NCBI RefSeq assembly: GCF_051622035.1
Contig: NC_135356.1
Coordinates: 26,318,839-26,382,838 of the forward strand
Direction: 5' to 3'
DNA from: Arctopsyche grandis
Lineage: Eukaryota; Arthropoda; Insecta; Trichoptera; Hydropsychidae
Length of the DNA stretch: 64,000 nucleotides
Position numbers and translations under genes: made by a program. The notes beneath the pieces were generated by a model that saw nothing but the letters and a program-made list of their open reading frames with translations, ran no database searches and was not told the DNA's origin. This document shows positions 11,728 through 24,200 of this stretch, in pieces. The stretch's first letter is position 1. The number at the start of each line of letters is the position of its first letter.

Positions 11728-13343
11728 CACCGGCAGTCACATAAAACGGAACGCTTGTGAATTTTACGACTTCGAGGCCATTAAAGGATTATCCCTTTAT
11801 GTGTAGGGTTTTTAACGACCAAATATTCTAAATGTGATTGTTTTCTAAGATTTGAGTTCAGTTTAGTGTGGGTTTTTGAGGAGAAAGCATCAAATTCGAA
11901 TTTTAACACGTCAACATGAAAAAACGAGCTCAGTTATCATTGCAGAAGAGTGTAAAAATCGCGACATTGGCGAGTTCAGGATTTTCCTTTCGGTCAATTT
12001 CCAAGAAAATGGGATGTTCTATATCGACTGTTTCGAGATTACTGGAAAAAAAAATAAGAATCTGGAAGTTTTCATCGTAAGAAGGGGACCGGACTGAAAA
12101 GATGCACATCGGAGAGGCAAGACCGTGTAATAACCAGATTATCTTTACAGCAGCGATTCAAAACTGCTGTAGAATTAAGAACAGATGTATCTTCACAATT
12201 TTCCATGGAAATCAGCGACTCAACAGTAAGAAGGCGACTCAGAGAAGCTGGACTGTACGGTCGGAAAGCTGCAAAAAACCCATTACTAACCAAGAGAATG
12301 AAAAACAATCGATTGGAATGGGCGAAAGCACATGAAAATTGGAGTCCATCAGATTGGCAACGAGTGATACTTTCCGACGAATCAAAGTTTAACCTCTATA
12401 GTCCTGATGGTTTTCCGTATGTCCGAAGGAAAGTTGGCGAAAGGTATAATGAAAATTGTACCCTTAAAACTGTTAAGGATCTTCCAAGTCAAATGGTCTG
12501 GGGATGCTTTTCGTACCATAACATTGGACAATTGGAGTTTCTACAAGGTGCCATCGATGGAAAAAAATATAAAAAAATTTTAGAAGAAAGCTTTGTCCCA
12601 TCGATGGAAAACCACCTTTCATATTCCGATGATATAATTTTTCAAGATGACTCTGCCCCTTGTCATCGAGCTAAATTGGTGAGTATTCATTTTATTTGAT
12701 AGCATTGAATATAAATTATAAAATTTCAATCAAAAAACTGAAATTTTTTTTTTACTTTTTTTTAATTTCGGGACTATTTACAAGAAATGGGTGTAAAGAC
12801 ACTACCATGACCTGGCAATAGTCCCGATTTAAATCCAATCGAAAATTTGTGGATGTGTATCAAGTACAGGATAAGGAAGAACAATGTTTCTACTCTTAAA
12901 TCGTTGAAAGAAATAATAGAAAAGATATGGTACGAAGACCTCCCAATCGAAAATTTAAAAACTTTAGTAGATTCTATGCCAAACCGAATAAAAGAAGTTA
13001 TAAAATCGAAAGGAGCCGCTACAAAATATTAATTTCTTTTTTATAAGTTGTAAATAATAATATGTGACTGTAATAAAATTAAAAATGTATATGTATAGTG
13101 TTATTTTCATTTCAAATTTCATTTAACCGTGAAGTCAACGCACGGTCGTAAAATCTGCCCTCCATTAAATTTCTCCCCAACTCATCTTTATCACCTTTTA
13201 TTTTCACGTTTGGTATTACACGAATGCACTATGATACAACATATCATTTAAATGACTTTCGGTTTTGGTTTTATATAAGATTACCGAAATTTCACGCAAA
13301 AACATGTTTCGCTTAAGCGTTCCGTTTTATGTGACTGCTGCTG
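11728..13343 (+). mobile_element. Tc1-like DNA transposon, nearly full length
   Basis: The terminal repeats share GCAGTCACATAAAACGGAAC on the left with its complement on the right. TA lies outside each end (11726-11727 and 13344-13345), the Tc1/mariner target duplication. At 1,616 bp it is the usual size for an autonomous Tc1 element. The single internal transposase gene is disrupted. It lies just downstream of Evi5. Confidence 0.9.
11916..13032 (+). pseudogene. Tc1-family transposase, disrupted
   Basis: The ATG at 11916 opens MKKRAQLSLQKSVKIATLAS and a helix-turn-helix (SISKKMGCSISTVSRLL). A frame change in the A run near 12050 moves the reading to the frame holding MEISDSTVRRRLREAGLYG, VILSDESKFNLY, VWGCFSY and FQDDSAPCHRAKL. 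That frame is interrupted by about 90 bp (12680-12769) and resumes DYLQEMGVKTLP, with TGA where Trp is expected, then PGNSPDLNPIENLW. It ends at a TAA at about 13030-13032. The DDE catalytic aspartates are visible, but the gene cannot give an intact enzyme as it stands. Confidence 0.85.
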
Positions 13344-16300
13344 TATATATATTATATGATTTGTATTTATTTTAATAACCATTTGAATAAATGTAACACG
13401 TATTATGATGGTGAAAAATATCAAGATGAGCGGTTTTCAAGCGGTGTTTGACCGACGAGTGGCTAAATATTAAAAAACTAAAGATAAAATAAACTAAAGA
13501 TATTTTGAGCTGTTAGTTGAAAGAATGTACCGAACATATTTTATACTGTTTATAATATTATATTAGGGTCAAATCATTTCTTATGTAATTAATACTCATG
13601 TTTACACCTGAATTAGAAAAAGTTATTAAGTAACATATAATTATTATTGAGTGCAATATGTGTAATTATATTCATATTTTATATATTTTAAGATGAGGCT
13701 TGACTGTTTATTTCCATTGTGGATGCATTGTCGTGGTTTTCCCCTTTTCAACATTCATTTCTTTCAGTTGATGCACCCACGAAAGGCTAATAAACCGACC
13801 CTAACATATCATATTTAAATTCATTCGTTTATGTTTTTTTTATATATTGATTATATTTACACCATGTGAGAACTGCGTATATTTTTTGAATGAATATTCT
13901 CAAATCCGGTTTCAAAATTCTCCTATGGACGTGTTTCAATAATAAAAATCAGTCAGTAATATTTTAAGTTTTCATGTGGTGCTTTTGAATTACTTTTATT
14001 TAATATTCTAACGTGTGCTATTTTTGCTGTATTATTATATTTGCTACTTATTTAAATCAATTCTGATTTTTTTTATACATTGGACAATGTATGAGTATTC
14101 TATAATATTTTTTTATTAATTTGTTCATTTACTTTAAACATATTTACGATTGTTATTTATTTATTACTATTATATTTTTGATGATTTAATATTTAATTAT
14201 ATTGTATTATATACGTATGTATTTTTCCTTTGCAAGTATTATGAACTACTTAAAGTAGATATGTATAATATGTATGTAGTTACTATGCAGGACTGGACAA
14301 ATTCAAAGCAAATGTTTATACACCTACTTGCACAACGTTTGTGATTTGATTTTTTAAATTTCCTCAAAAATTAAATGCAATGCAACGTAATGTCTACATT
14401 GTAAGGACCAATTCGAACTTTAGTATTTAAAAAAAATGTATTTTTAAACTTACCATGTATTTTCGTTTCAACATATTCAAATTATATCAGAATCTCGTAA
14501 AATCATCGTTGATGTAAATACGTATAATTCATAAAGAAATCAAATGAATTTTCTCGTCAAAAAAATCTTATTTTTTTCCTATTCAATAAATGTGCATTGT
14601 ATTCTAAAATGATGATGAATCAATTTTAAATTTCAAAATGTTCTAATATTTAGAATTGCTATGTACATATGTATGTATGTATATGCATATGTATGTATTT
14701 ATGTATATTTAAAAAAATGTTGTCCAATAGTCCTGCATTTCAGGTACTGATTTACATATATGTATTAAAAATATTTAAAACACTTAAACGTAAACGTCAC
14801 ATGCTGTGATTCGAACCAGTAATTGTGTGGAATTGTTTTTATGATGTAAAAACTTAACTCATATTTATTTATTCACTTTTACAATACTCTAAATTATTTT
14901 AAATTTAAATCAATTAAAATATTGATGATGAATTATTCTCGATTTTACTGTGTCAATTAATGTAATCGAAAACAGGTCTTAACCGTTACATACCATAGTT
15001 TTTTGTCTTATGTAGTATAATCAAAAAATTTAGAAGATCGACTTTAGATGCTATATTACTATATTTGTGATTTTGCCTACTCATCTAATCTAATCATGAA
15101 AGTGAAATGACGTTTAATTCCATAATTTGCTAATTATATTTTTTGTATTTCTATAATACTAATAATGATTTAAACACACATTGAATTGCATTGTCTTTAC
15201 AATTCCTACTTCCTGTATTTGTTGAATATAGATATACAATTTTAACACATATTATTTCAACCATTACACGAAGCAGATCTAAAGAATTTATATCAAGGTG
15301 CCAAACTATCTATCTTTTACGACTTCCATATGCTATGTACCTGTCTGCAATTTTTGAGAAAGATAAAATATTGGAATAAGAAATCAATGGGCTCTCTATA
15401 TAAATTTTTTTGTTCCATCTTTTTTCTAACCATGAGCCTTATTGCTTTCTAATCATATTTCCTCAACCTATCTACATATATATAGTTATTTATGTATAAT
15501 TTAAAAAAATCTATGTATACATTAAAAAAAAAAAAATTTTCAAATGTAAATATTTTTGCTCCATATTCTCATATGAAATAAAACAATATAGAATATTTTG
15601 ATAGTCATATGTATATATTTATATATGAACTATTTTTTGTGATATGAATTCATTTGTTTTCTTTTAGTTTATACCATTATATATGTATACCTAATACATT
15701 TGAAAAACACTAAAATCCGAACAGTAATGTCCTCTAAGTTAAATTTCTGGATATGAAAACATATTTACAATATAATGTACTTTTTGATATATTTCACTTT
15801 TCCTTCTGCGATTCATGGACATTGCTGATTTAGATAGATGCCTAAGATATGTATGTTTATATATTTTACTCGAAATGTGTCTATAGTAAAGATCCCTTTG
15901 GCATGCTTATTAGGCATTGAATACTTTGTAACTAGATTCTTACATAGAGGTAGATTTTAGTGAAATTTATCACTTCGTAGCCAAATATTAACATGAAATG
16001 TTACAATATTTTGTGTGCCGTTTTTGATCTACTTTATATTATTTGGCACTATGAATTATGTATATGTGAAAAATAATATCTAATCCTAATTAGACCTATG
16101 AAGTAGAATCTGTAAGTTGATTTGAAAATCGGTTTAACTGAAAATCATATAGAATGAGGTAAAGTTTACACTAAAACATTATTTATTATAAAATCTTGAT
16201 TGTTTTGTATAACATTCCAAATTCTGTATTTATGTCTTTTATACATCGTTTTTTTTTTTAATAAATTTATTTGAAAATATATTGATTTTTTTTAAATATT

Positions 16301-16577
16301 ACACTCCGGTTTAGATTGTCTATTTTATATATTTAGAGTTGTGAATTTATTTTCGTATACTTAATTTTTATTTATTATATTTAATCATCAAAGATGAAAA
16401 CCAGTTTTGAACTGAGCCAAATCGTAGTAATTTGGCGCAACCAAAACCAAATCTCAGTAACTTTATGAATAAACGGTTTCAAAATTTAATAAAAATTACA
16501 AATCATGGTTTTCTATCTAAAAAAAATCTAAATTTCGCTACATTTGCGTTATTTCCTTCGAAAATGCTCTCATAACC

Positions 16578-16615
<38 letters not shown>

Positions 16616-16817
16616 CGTGTATGTATGTTTAATTATCGATTTTTTTTACATGTTAACCGATAATTCTATTCAGTGACGGATCAAGTGCTTTGGAGACCCC
16701 AGGTGTAATGTACATAATTTAGAGCCCCCCTCCTTACTAATCATGATGTGGCCAAATTTTTATTATGAATTGTGGGTTTATTATAGTGAAATTGCTTTTT
16801 TTTTATATTTATAATTA
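13344..16817. other. Gene-free AT-rich spacer
   Basis: I see no exon with splice signals or protein family similarity. It contains ATGT-type short repeats near 14660-14710 and a (GT)n tract at 16578-16612. A GGTTCGAATCAC stretch near 14805-14830 on the minus strand resembles a tRNA B box, but I see no matching A box. Confidence 0.6.
16578..16612. repeat. (GT)n microsatellite
   Basis: About 17 GT dinucleotides in a row. Confidence 0.9.
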
Positions 16818-17648
16818 CACTGTTCAACACGAAAAATGGTTCAGAGACGAGATATGACTTTTCTTATATATCTATCTATACCCAGTAAACACGAATCTGG
16901 TAATAAACAATGTTGATTGGCTCGAGATTCGGAGATATAATATGTGTTTTTTAAATCACGCGATTTTTTTTATATATTCGTTTATTTTATCGAGGTAAGC
17001 CAGAACTATCAATAGAATTTTTGTTATTAATCCACAAGAATAGTCGAAATATGATTTTTCTCAGTGGAATTTTATTTAATTCTCTTATAAAGACAATTTA
17101 ATATATTATCCCTATTAATTCAATTCAGATTCTAGTAAATATTAGTAAATACTAGTACGAGCTTTTAGCTCGCAATTTTATCGATTTCAAATTCAGCACA
17201 CTTCCAATTAACCCTTCTAAACGAAAACAAAAAATAGTGCGGCCAGAACATTAACCCAATAAACACGCTTCAATAGAAAATACTCAATATAAAATAGTTT
17301 TAACAGTGGGAAAAAATCCCAAGTGAAAATACCAACTTTTGACTTTTGATTTGAACTGGACGACTACTTAAGAGAGATTTGAAAGCTTAAAAGTACTACA
17401 AATGAAAGATAAAATACCCGATTATAGATTCCAATATTCATTTTGAACAGAAAATTGACAGATTTAGAGACATCGACCGAACAACACCAAGATATAAAAA
17501 AATCGCATGATTTAAAAAACACATATCTCCGAATCTCGAGCCAATCAACATTTTTTAAAACCAGATTCGTGTTTACTGGGCATAGATCTAAAAGAAAAGT
17601 CATATCTTGTCTCTGAACCAAAAAAAAGTCGTCATTTGTCGAACAGTG
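16818..17648. repeat. Non-autonomous foldback element with long inverted arms
   Basis: The left arm (about 16818-16990) begins CACTGTTCAACACG and the right arm (about 17480-17648) ends CGAACAGTG. The arms pair over about 170 bp, including GGCTCGAGATTCGGAGATAT and its complement. TTA lies at each flank. The middle has no coding content. Confidence 0.7.
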
Positions 17649-19029
17649 TTATTTATTAAAGAATACTAATATATTTATTTACAAATCTATTCACTTCAAA
17701 CAAAAATAAAAAGATAACTTTTTAAAGTGGAACTTTTCTTGAACTTACATATAAATTAGCTGCATTTTTCTTAACAAGTTTCAATAAAATTGTCAAATTC
17801 GGTAATGTGTTATACAACTAAAAAAAAAACTCTCCTTCGATTTGAAAATTCACACTCTATTACTGCAAAAAGGTTAACATTGATTTGAAATGACCTGCTG
17901 GAGATTTGTGTTATTTTAAACTGTACGTTATGTTTTTTCCAATCGTTATATCCTGTTGACAATTTAGTTTTCGCCTGTGAAAATAATGTACACAACAATG
18001 GATGGATTTGTTGTTTTTTTTTTTCCGAAAATATCATCCAGGTTCCATTTGCTTGGACACAGTAAAAATTTGATTCAGAAATATCTTAGACATATTCCAC
18101 CACTAATTCTACATGTCGATTACAAACATCACTAAATAGTTGATGCTAAACATCCTCAACTTAATATTATCACTATGTAGTTATAAATCTATTAACAATA
18201 ATTACATTGTGTAAAAAAAACGAACGTGTCAAAAATCTGAGGTGCACTATGGATACACCAACGCTTTCCATACACTTAATGTTTTTCAAGCAATTTCTTA
18301 ATGTACATACATATGTATGTGTTGCAGAATCACAAGTCAGACATACATCGTGTTCACACGCCCAAACCATAAACTTCACCTGAGTTGATTGTACATAATT
18401 ATATAAAATTTACAAACAAGTAACACTTACATACATAGATCGAAACTCTTAGAAAATAAGACTGTAATAAGGAACAGTTCTTAATTTCTGGAGAAGTTCG
18501 TGGGAAAGACGGTAAGTGTGAGAGCTTACAAATTCAAATTTTTGCCAATCAAATACCTGTAATCGATATGCTTAAACTTAGATTGGTTAAATTCATTGAT
18601 GTATAATACACATAGATGGGCCCTGACGTGTGATTTTGGTCGGAGATCTTGTCTTCACTAACTGAGGGGTGCGGGGGGTTTAACTAGCGGGGAAGTTGGG
18701 TTTTTTTCCCTACGATGCAGCGGTACCTACCTACCTACTAAGAGAAACTGTGCATGCGCCATGTATTTTGCATGCGCCAAAAGGGAGACCAGTATAACAC
18801 GTGAGGGTGGATCTAGTGTATTATACATCAATGGTTAAATCAGATTGGCCTTCTCAATCTGATGAGACTGGTATTTGGAAAAGGCGTTGAATTAATTAAA
18901 ATATTGTAAATTTTTGCATGATTCATTTTAGTTCGAAAAGTAGCAGAACAATATACTATATTTGGAAGCGAATGAAACATTCATACGCTAATTCTCAAAT
19001 AATTAATTAATAATAAAGTTAATTCTCAA
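17649..19029. other. Spacer with no recognised gene
   Basis: Mostly simple AT-rich DNA. A G/C-richer patch at 18620-18860 (GGGGTGCGGGGGG, then ACCTACCTACCTAC) may be an old repeat, but I see no ends or coding. Confidence 0.5.
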
Positions 19030-19031
19030 AT

Positions 19032-19968
19032 ATCTTCTTCTTGTTAATGCCTTGTCCGCATCCGGACGTTGGCGACCACCTCGTCGATTATTTGAAGATA
19101 TCGGTCCACATGCGCATGTTTCGAAGCCAAGATAACTTTTTCCTGCCAATCCATTTTTTTCCTTCTATTTTCCCCATGGTTATCAAACGGAGAAATTCGT
19201 ATTTTGGACCCCGTACAATGTGTCCGAGGTACTCCATCTTTCTCCGCTTGATGACAGAAACAAGTTCCCTGCCTCTCCCCATCATGCCGAGGACAGCTTC
19301 GTTTGATATCTTTTTGGTCCACGGAATCTTCAGCATACGCCTGTAAACCCACATCTCAAAAGCTTCGATGCGGCTGATCATCTTGGTCTTCAGAGTCCAC
19401 GTCTCACATCCGTGTAGTAATACTGTCCAGACGTAGCTCTTCGCGAATCTCAACCGCGTATGAAGATTGAGATGCTTGTTTGTAAGCGCCGCCTTCATTT
19501 TTATTACAATTGCTGTTCTAGCCATCTCGATGCGGATTCTTAGATATTCATCTGGACTTACGGACTTCTCTGCATCTTTGGAGTAGTGTTTTCATACAGA
19601 AAAGGGCCTCTCGGGTACCCAAGCCTTGTCTGAACCCAAACTGCTCTCTGCTAATCGCCTCTTCACACCGTTAGTAAATTCTGCCCTGTATTATCCTTAG
19701 TAGGATCTTCAATGTGTGACTCATTGGGATAATTATTCTGAAGTCGCTACACGTCCTCGCGTTACTCTTTTTTGGCAACGGGATAAATATGGATTGTAAC
19801 CAATCGCTAGGTAGTTCGCTTGATAAATATATTCTATTGAAGAGTTTTGTGAGATATTCTATGTTATCGTTGTCCAATAACTTGAGGAATTCGGCAGTAA
19901 TCAGATCCGGTCCAGTAGCTTTCCGACTCTTTGCTAGTTTTATAGCATTTTCCACTTCGGATTCTCAT
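19032..19968 (-). pseudogene. LINE reverse-transcriptase relic, copy 1, internally deleted
   Basis: On the minus strand an RT fragment (SRKATGPDLITAEFLKLL, then PSDWLQSIFIPLPKK) leads to SHTLKILLRIIQGRIY. A deletion of about 550 bp removes the catalytic YADD region relative to the copy at 38246. The C-terminal part then follows (RMLKIPWTKK, VIKRRKMEYLGHI, MGKIEGKKWIGRKK). The 5' part and endonuclease are absent. Confidence 0.8.
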
Positions 19969-19973
19969 ATATA

Positions 19974-20087
<114 letters not shown>

Positions 20088-20159
20088 TTTAGAGCGGCTG
20101 GCGCCCCCTTCCCCCCCCACTGGCCATGGCCGCGTTTGCTGGTGATGAAGTATGGATGT

Positions 20160-20470
20160 GGAACTTGGACATTAAATGTCAAGATGCAATACACAGTCCA
20201 ATGCACTCAAAGAAATATGGAACGCTGTATGCTCGGTATAACGAGAAAATATAGGTAGTGAAATACGTGGGTTAGGAGTATAACAAGGGTAGTGGATATA
20301 GTGGAGAGAGTGAAGAATTTAAAATGGCAATGGGTGGGTCAAGTAGTTAGAAAAGTGGACAAAAGAAATGCTAGAATGGTACCTGAAAGAATGTAAAAGG
20401 TTAGAGGGAAGAGCGCAAGGAAGATATAAAAATGAAATTAGGAAAATGTGAGGAGATAGATTAGTGTTAC
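20160..20470 (+). pseudogene. LINE 3'-end coding fragment, type B copy 1
   Basis: Broken frames read NMERCMLGITRKY, VVDIVERV, LKWQWVGQVVRK and similar, the usual C-terminal part of LINE open reading frame 2. Related to 21548-21830. Confidence 0.65.
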
Positions 20471-21115
20471 GTACAACAAAGACAAATACTTTTTTACCTT
20501 ATCTATGTATGTGCGTAGTAATAATAGATTTCGAACTTGAGATTTTGACTGATTCGAACTCAGAATATCCACATATCACGTTTTCATGATCTAGAAAATA
20601 TGTGTGTGCGTCTGTATGTCTGTATGCGTCTGTGTGGCTGTGTGTCTGTATGGATGTTTAATTATGGAATTTTGTTTTGTCACCTTATATTCCTCAAATA
20701 CATACATATATAAAGTCATATGTTGGTCACATCCGAATTTTTTTAACCTGAAGTGGTACTTTTTCATTCTATGCAGAAAATTCTAAAATGTTACCACACG
20801 ATTTTTTGAAAATGTTATCTTTCAACCGGAAGTAGCACTTTTACATTCGGTGTAATGAACTGAAATTGTATTATACATCAATTTTAGTATAATATATAAG
20901 TTAAGAAGAAGAGTAAGTTACATTTGGCATAATTATAGATCTGCCAACCGGAAGAAATACATGGTAGTTCACTCTTGACTGCAATTTTAATGATTTTAAA
21001 CGTTGAATCGGTAAACAGGTTTTGAGTTATCGCCGAAGGTTCATCGTTGCCCAGTATGTAAGATGTTTAATTTAATAAAGCCTTAGCAATGTCGGCAATA
21101 GTAAAATCTCATTAG

Positions 21116-21190
21116 GTCAATTGGATTAGCGGTCGAGTGCGGGATGCACTACCTGCCATATCCTCAGTTCGGGTTTCAACTGCTAAACCA
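21116..21190 (+). other. tRNA-like (SINE head) sequence just upstream of the Gbeta start
   Basis: GGATTAGCGGTCGAGTG resembles an A box and AGTTCGGGTTTCAACT resembles a B box, spaced as in a tRNA. It ends about 45 bp before the Gbeta ATG. It is probably part of a SINE used within the 5' leader; a real tRNA is unlikely because I cannot fold a full cloverleaf. Confidence 0.4.
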
Positions 21191-21235
21191 GACGGTTGCA
21201 ACTCAGTGTGAACCACTTCATATCAGAAAGCGACG

Positions 21236-24200
21236 ATGCCACCCAAAGACGATCCTGAAACAGCCGCCTTGCGCAAGGAATTAACCGAAATAGTCGAAAA
21301 GATCAAAGTAAGCAACCAAACCAAACTAAAATGTTTTTGTCACACAATGGCGTATTTTATTTCAAGATTCTAACTAGTAAATGAGCCGTATATTTTCTTC
21401 CTGAAAAAGTCTACTATATAAGATCTTTACAATTATTGGTCATTAATACGGTCATATTGGTCATTAAGTTGATAATTAATATATGTATAATGTACATATC
21501 AAAGGGAGGGAGAGAGAAATTAAACTACATATGTATATGTATGTTAATTTATATACAACTAGAAGTATGACAAGGGTAGTGGACATAGTGGATAGAGTAA
21601 AGAGATTGAAATGGCAATGAGCGGGCCACGTGGCTAGGCGAATGGACGAAAGGTAGACAAAAGAAGTGCTTGAATGGTACCCGAAAGCATACAAAAGGGT
21701 AAAAGGAAGACCGCAGGGAAGTTGGGAGACGAAATTAGGAAAATGTGTGTGTAAGATGGATGAGAGTTGCGCAAAACAGAGACGAGTGGAAGTGTGTTAG
21801 AGAGACCTTCATCCAGCAGTGGATGGTGAATGGCTGTAGATGATGATAATGATGATAATAGCCATAGATAAATTTGGCTCGATGAGAAGCATCATTTGAA
21901 AAAAAATCAGGTTGCCATTTATATATTGAATGCAATTTAAAAATTAAATAGAAATAAGTATGACTTTGAATTCAATTTTGTAACTTAGTGTGTTTGTTCA
22001 TATGTAGTACTAGGTTAATTGGTACACATATTTGTATGCATTTAATATATCCTGTTCAGTAAATTTTTTAAAGTACGCCTTATTATAAATATTTTAGCAT
22101 ATTGAAATTTTCCAATAACATTTTTTTTCATTTAAAGGCGGATCAAGCGAAAAATGCAGACGTAAAACTGCAAGACAAATGCAGCGATATAGCCGATGCA
22201 CCCAAACTCCGTTTGCAAACTAAAAAGATGCTCAAGGGTCACATCAACAAGGTTAATTCAGTGCACTTCAGCGCCGATTCTAGGTATCAAATATTGCTTT
22301 CACTATGCGCGAGCGTTTTCTCATTCATTCTATTATGTTTATAATTATGCCTTTACGAAAGTTGTCTAAGTTTCAATTAAACATAAAAAAAATTCATTCT
22401 ATTGCGATCATCAACTAAAAAGTACAACATGTATGCGTCTATCCATTTGCATTTATAGTAATAAATAATGCGCCTTCTTTTCTAATTACATATGTATAAA
22501 CATAGTATATACTATTAGGTATTCATATGCAACAAAAATCAATTTACTATGAAATTTCTTGTCACAGTATTTTCGTGAGTTAAAATAAATTTGCATTACA
22601 TATCGATTTAAATCTATTATATTATTGCACCCATTTTTGAAGGACGAATTAAATAATAAATAGGTTGAACAAATATTCATGTGTAACTAAATTGGATTCT
22701 ATTGATTAGAAATATGTGACAGATTAGCTATAGGCAACCAGGCCACAAAGTATAGATAGATAGATCAAAGAAGATATATTAGATAGATCAAAGAAGACAA
22801 TCTTTTTTATTTTTTTTCAACATAGTGTGGATATAGAATTTGCATTAAATCATTGTTTATCGTTGAGAAATATTGAAATATTTCTGAAAGAAAAATGTTT
22901 ATTTCATGAAAAAAGAATGCATGCGTTGCTTTAAAAAATTTTAATTTCAATTGTTTCAAAAATTCAATTAAATTAAATTTAAAATTGAATTTTGTTTTAT
23001 ACAATTAATTATAGCATCATTATATTTGTACAATTCATTATTACAAAATTAGTTCTTGTAATTTTTAATATTACATATATTTTTTTTAATATACATACAT
23101 ATTTAGAGTTATTATAAAGGTAGTAAATAGACTTTTGACTTAAACTACTTTCAAATACATATATCAATTCATGTTTAAGCTGAATAGCTTGGCGCAAAAA
23201 TTGAAATATTTAATATTAATATGAATATAAAATTATAATGTGTAAACGGACTTACTTTGCGACTTTTTCTGTGTGCCTTGATGTAAAAAATCAGATTGGT
23301 TGTACTTTTAGAAATAAATTAAAAATAATCATTGTAGTTTTATCTAAATTCAAAGCATATTTACAATTTTAATGCTGCGTTTTCCTATAAAAGTCTGCTT
23401 TTTATTGTATTTCATTGTTTTTTTAACAGACACTGTGTGACTGGTTCGCTTGATGGTAAGCTGATCATTTGGGACACCTGGACGGGAAATAAGGTTCAGG
23501 TGATTCCTCTACGATCTTCGTGGGTCATGAGTGTGGCCTTCGCCCCGTCGGGAAATTTTGTCGGTAATATAAACCGTTCTATTTAATTACATTTTAAGCA
23601 TTCGTATATTTGTCCATAAATATACAACTCAAAAACATCCTATCTTTAGTATCAATCATGAGTTAATAATAATATCCATACTTCGATTCCATACAGTATG
23701 ATGGCAAAGATATAACTCACCCAATTAAGTTTCTAAACATTGTTTCATTTTCATGAATGAACTACACGCATATTCTTTAAGCAATTTGCAATAATTTTTG
23801 GAGAATACTTAAATGTACAATAATCATAAAATTTGTGAATACTTGGTATGCAAGGTCTCATCAACAAATATGTGCATTATTATTAAATTGAGTGTTTTTC
23901 TGATGAACAGCTTGTGGTGGTATGGATAATATGTGCACGGTGTATGACGTTAACAATCGGGATGCAACAGGAGCTGCAAAGGTAGTCAGGGAGCTAGCCG
24001 GATATGAAGGATTCCTCAGCTCTTGTAGATTTCTCGATGATAAAAGAATACTGACCGGTTCTGGCGACATGAAAATGTTAGTTTCAATCATTAAATTAAT
24101 ATAATAATAATAATACAAATTCAAAACAACGCGAATAATACCTGTTAAATTTCAGATGCATATGGGATTTGGAATCGGGAAAGAGAATAAATGACTTTGA

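Noticed and set aside
14800-14830. B-box-like GGTTCGAATCAC suggesting a tRNA gene
   Set aside because: No A box or cloverleaf stems could be paired around it; at most an old SINE scrap.
18173-18379. Minus-strand open frame with a Cys-rich start (VWACEHDVCLTCDSAT)
   Set aside because: There is a CAG acceptor-like triplet, but no partner exon, and the frame soon runs into the repetitive CATACATATG tract. Chance is likelier.
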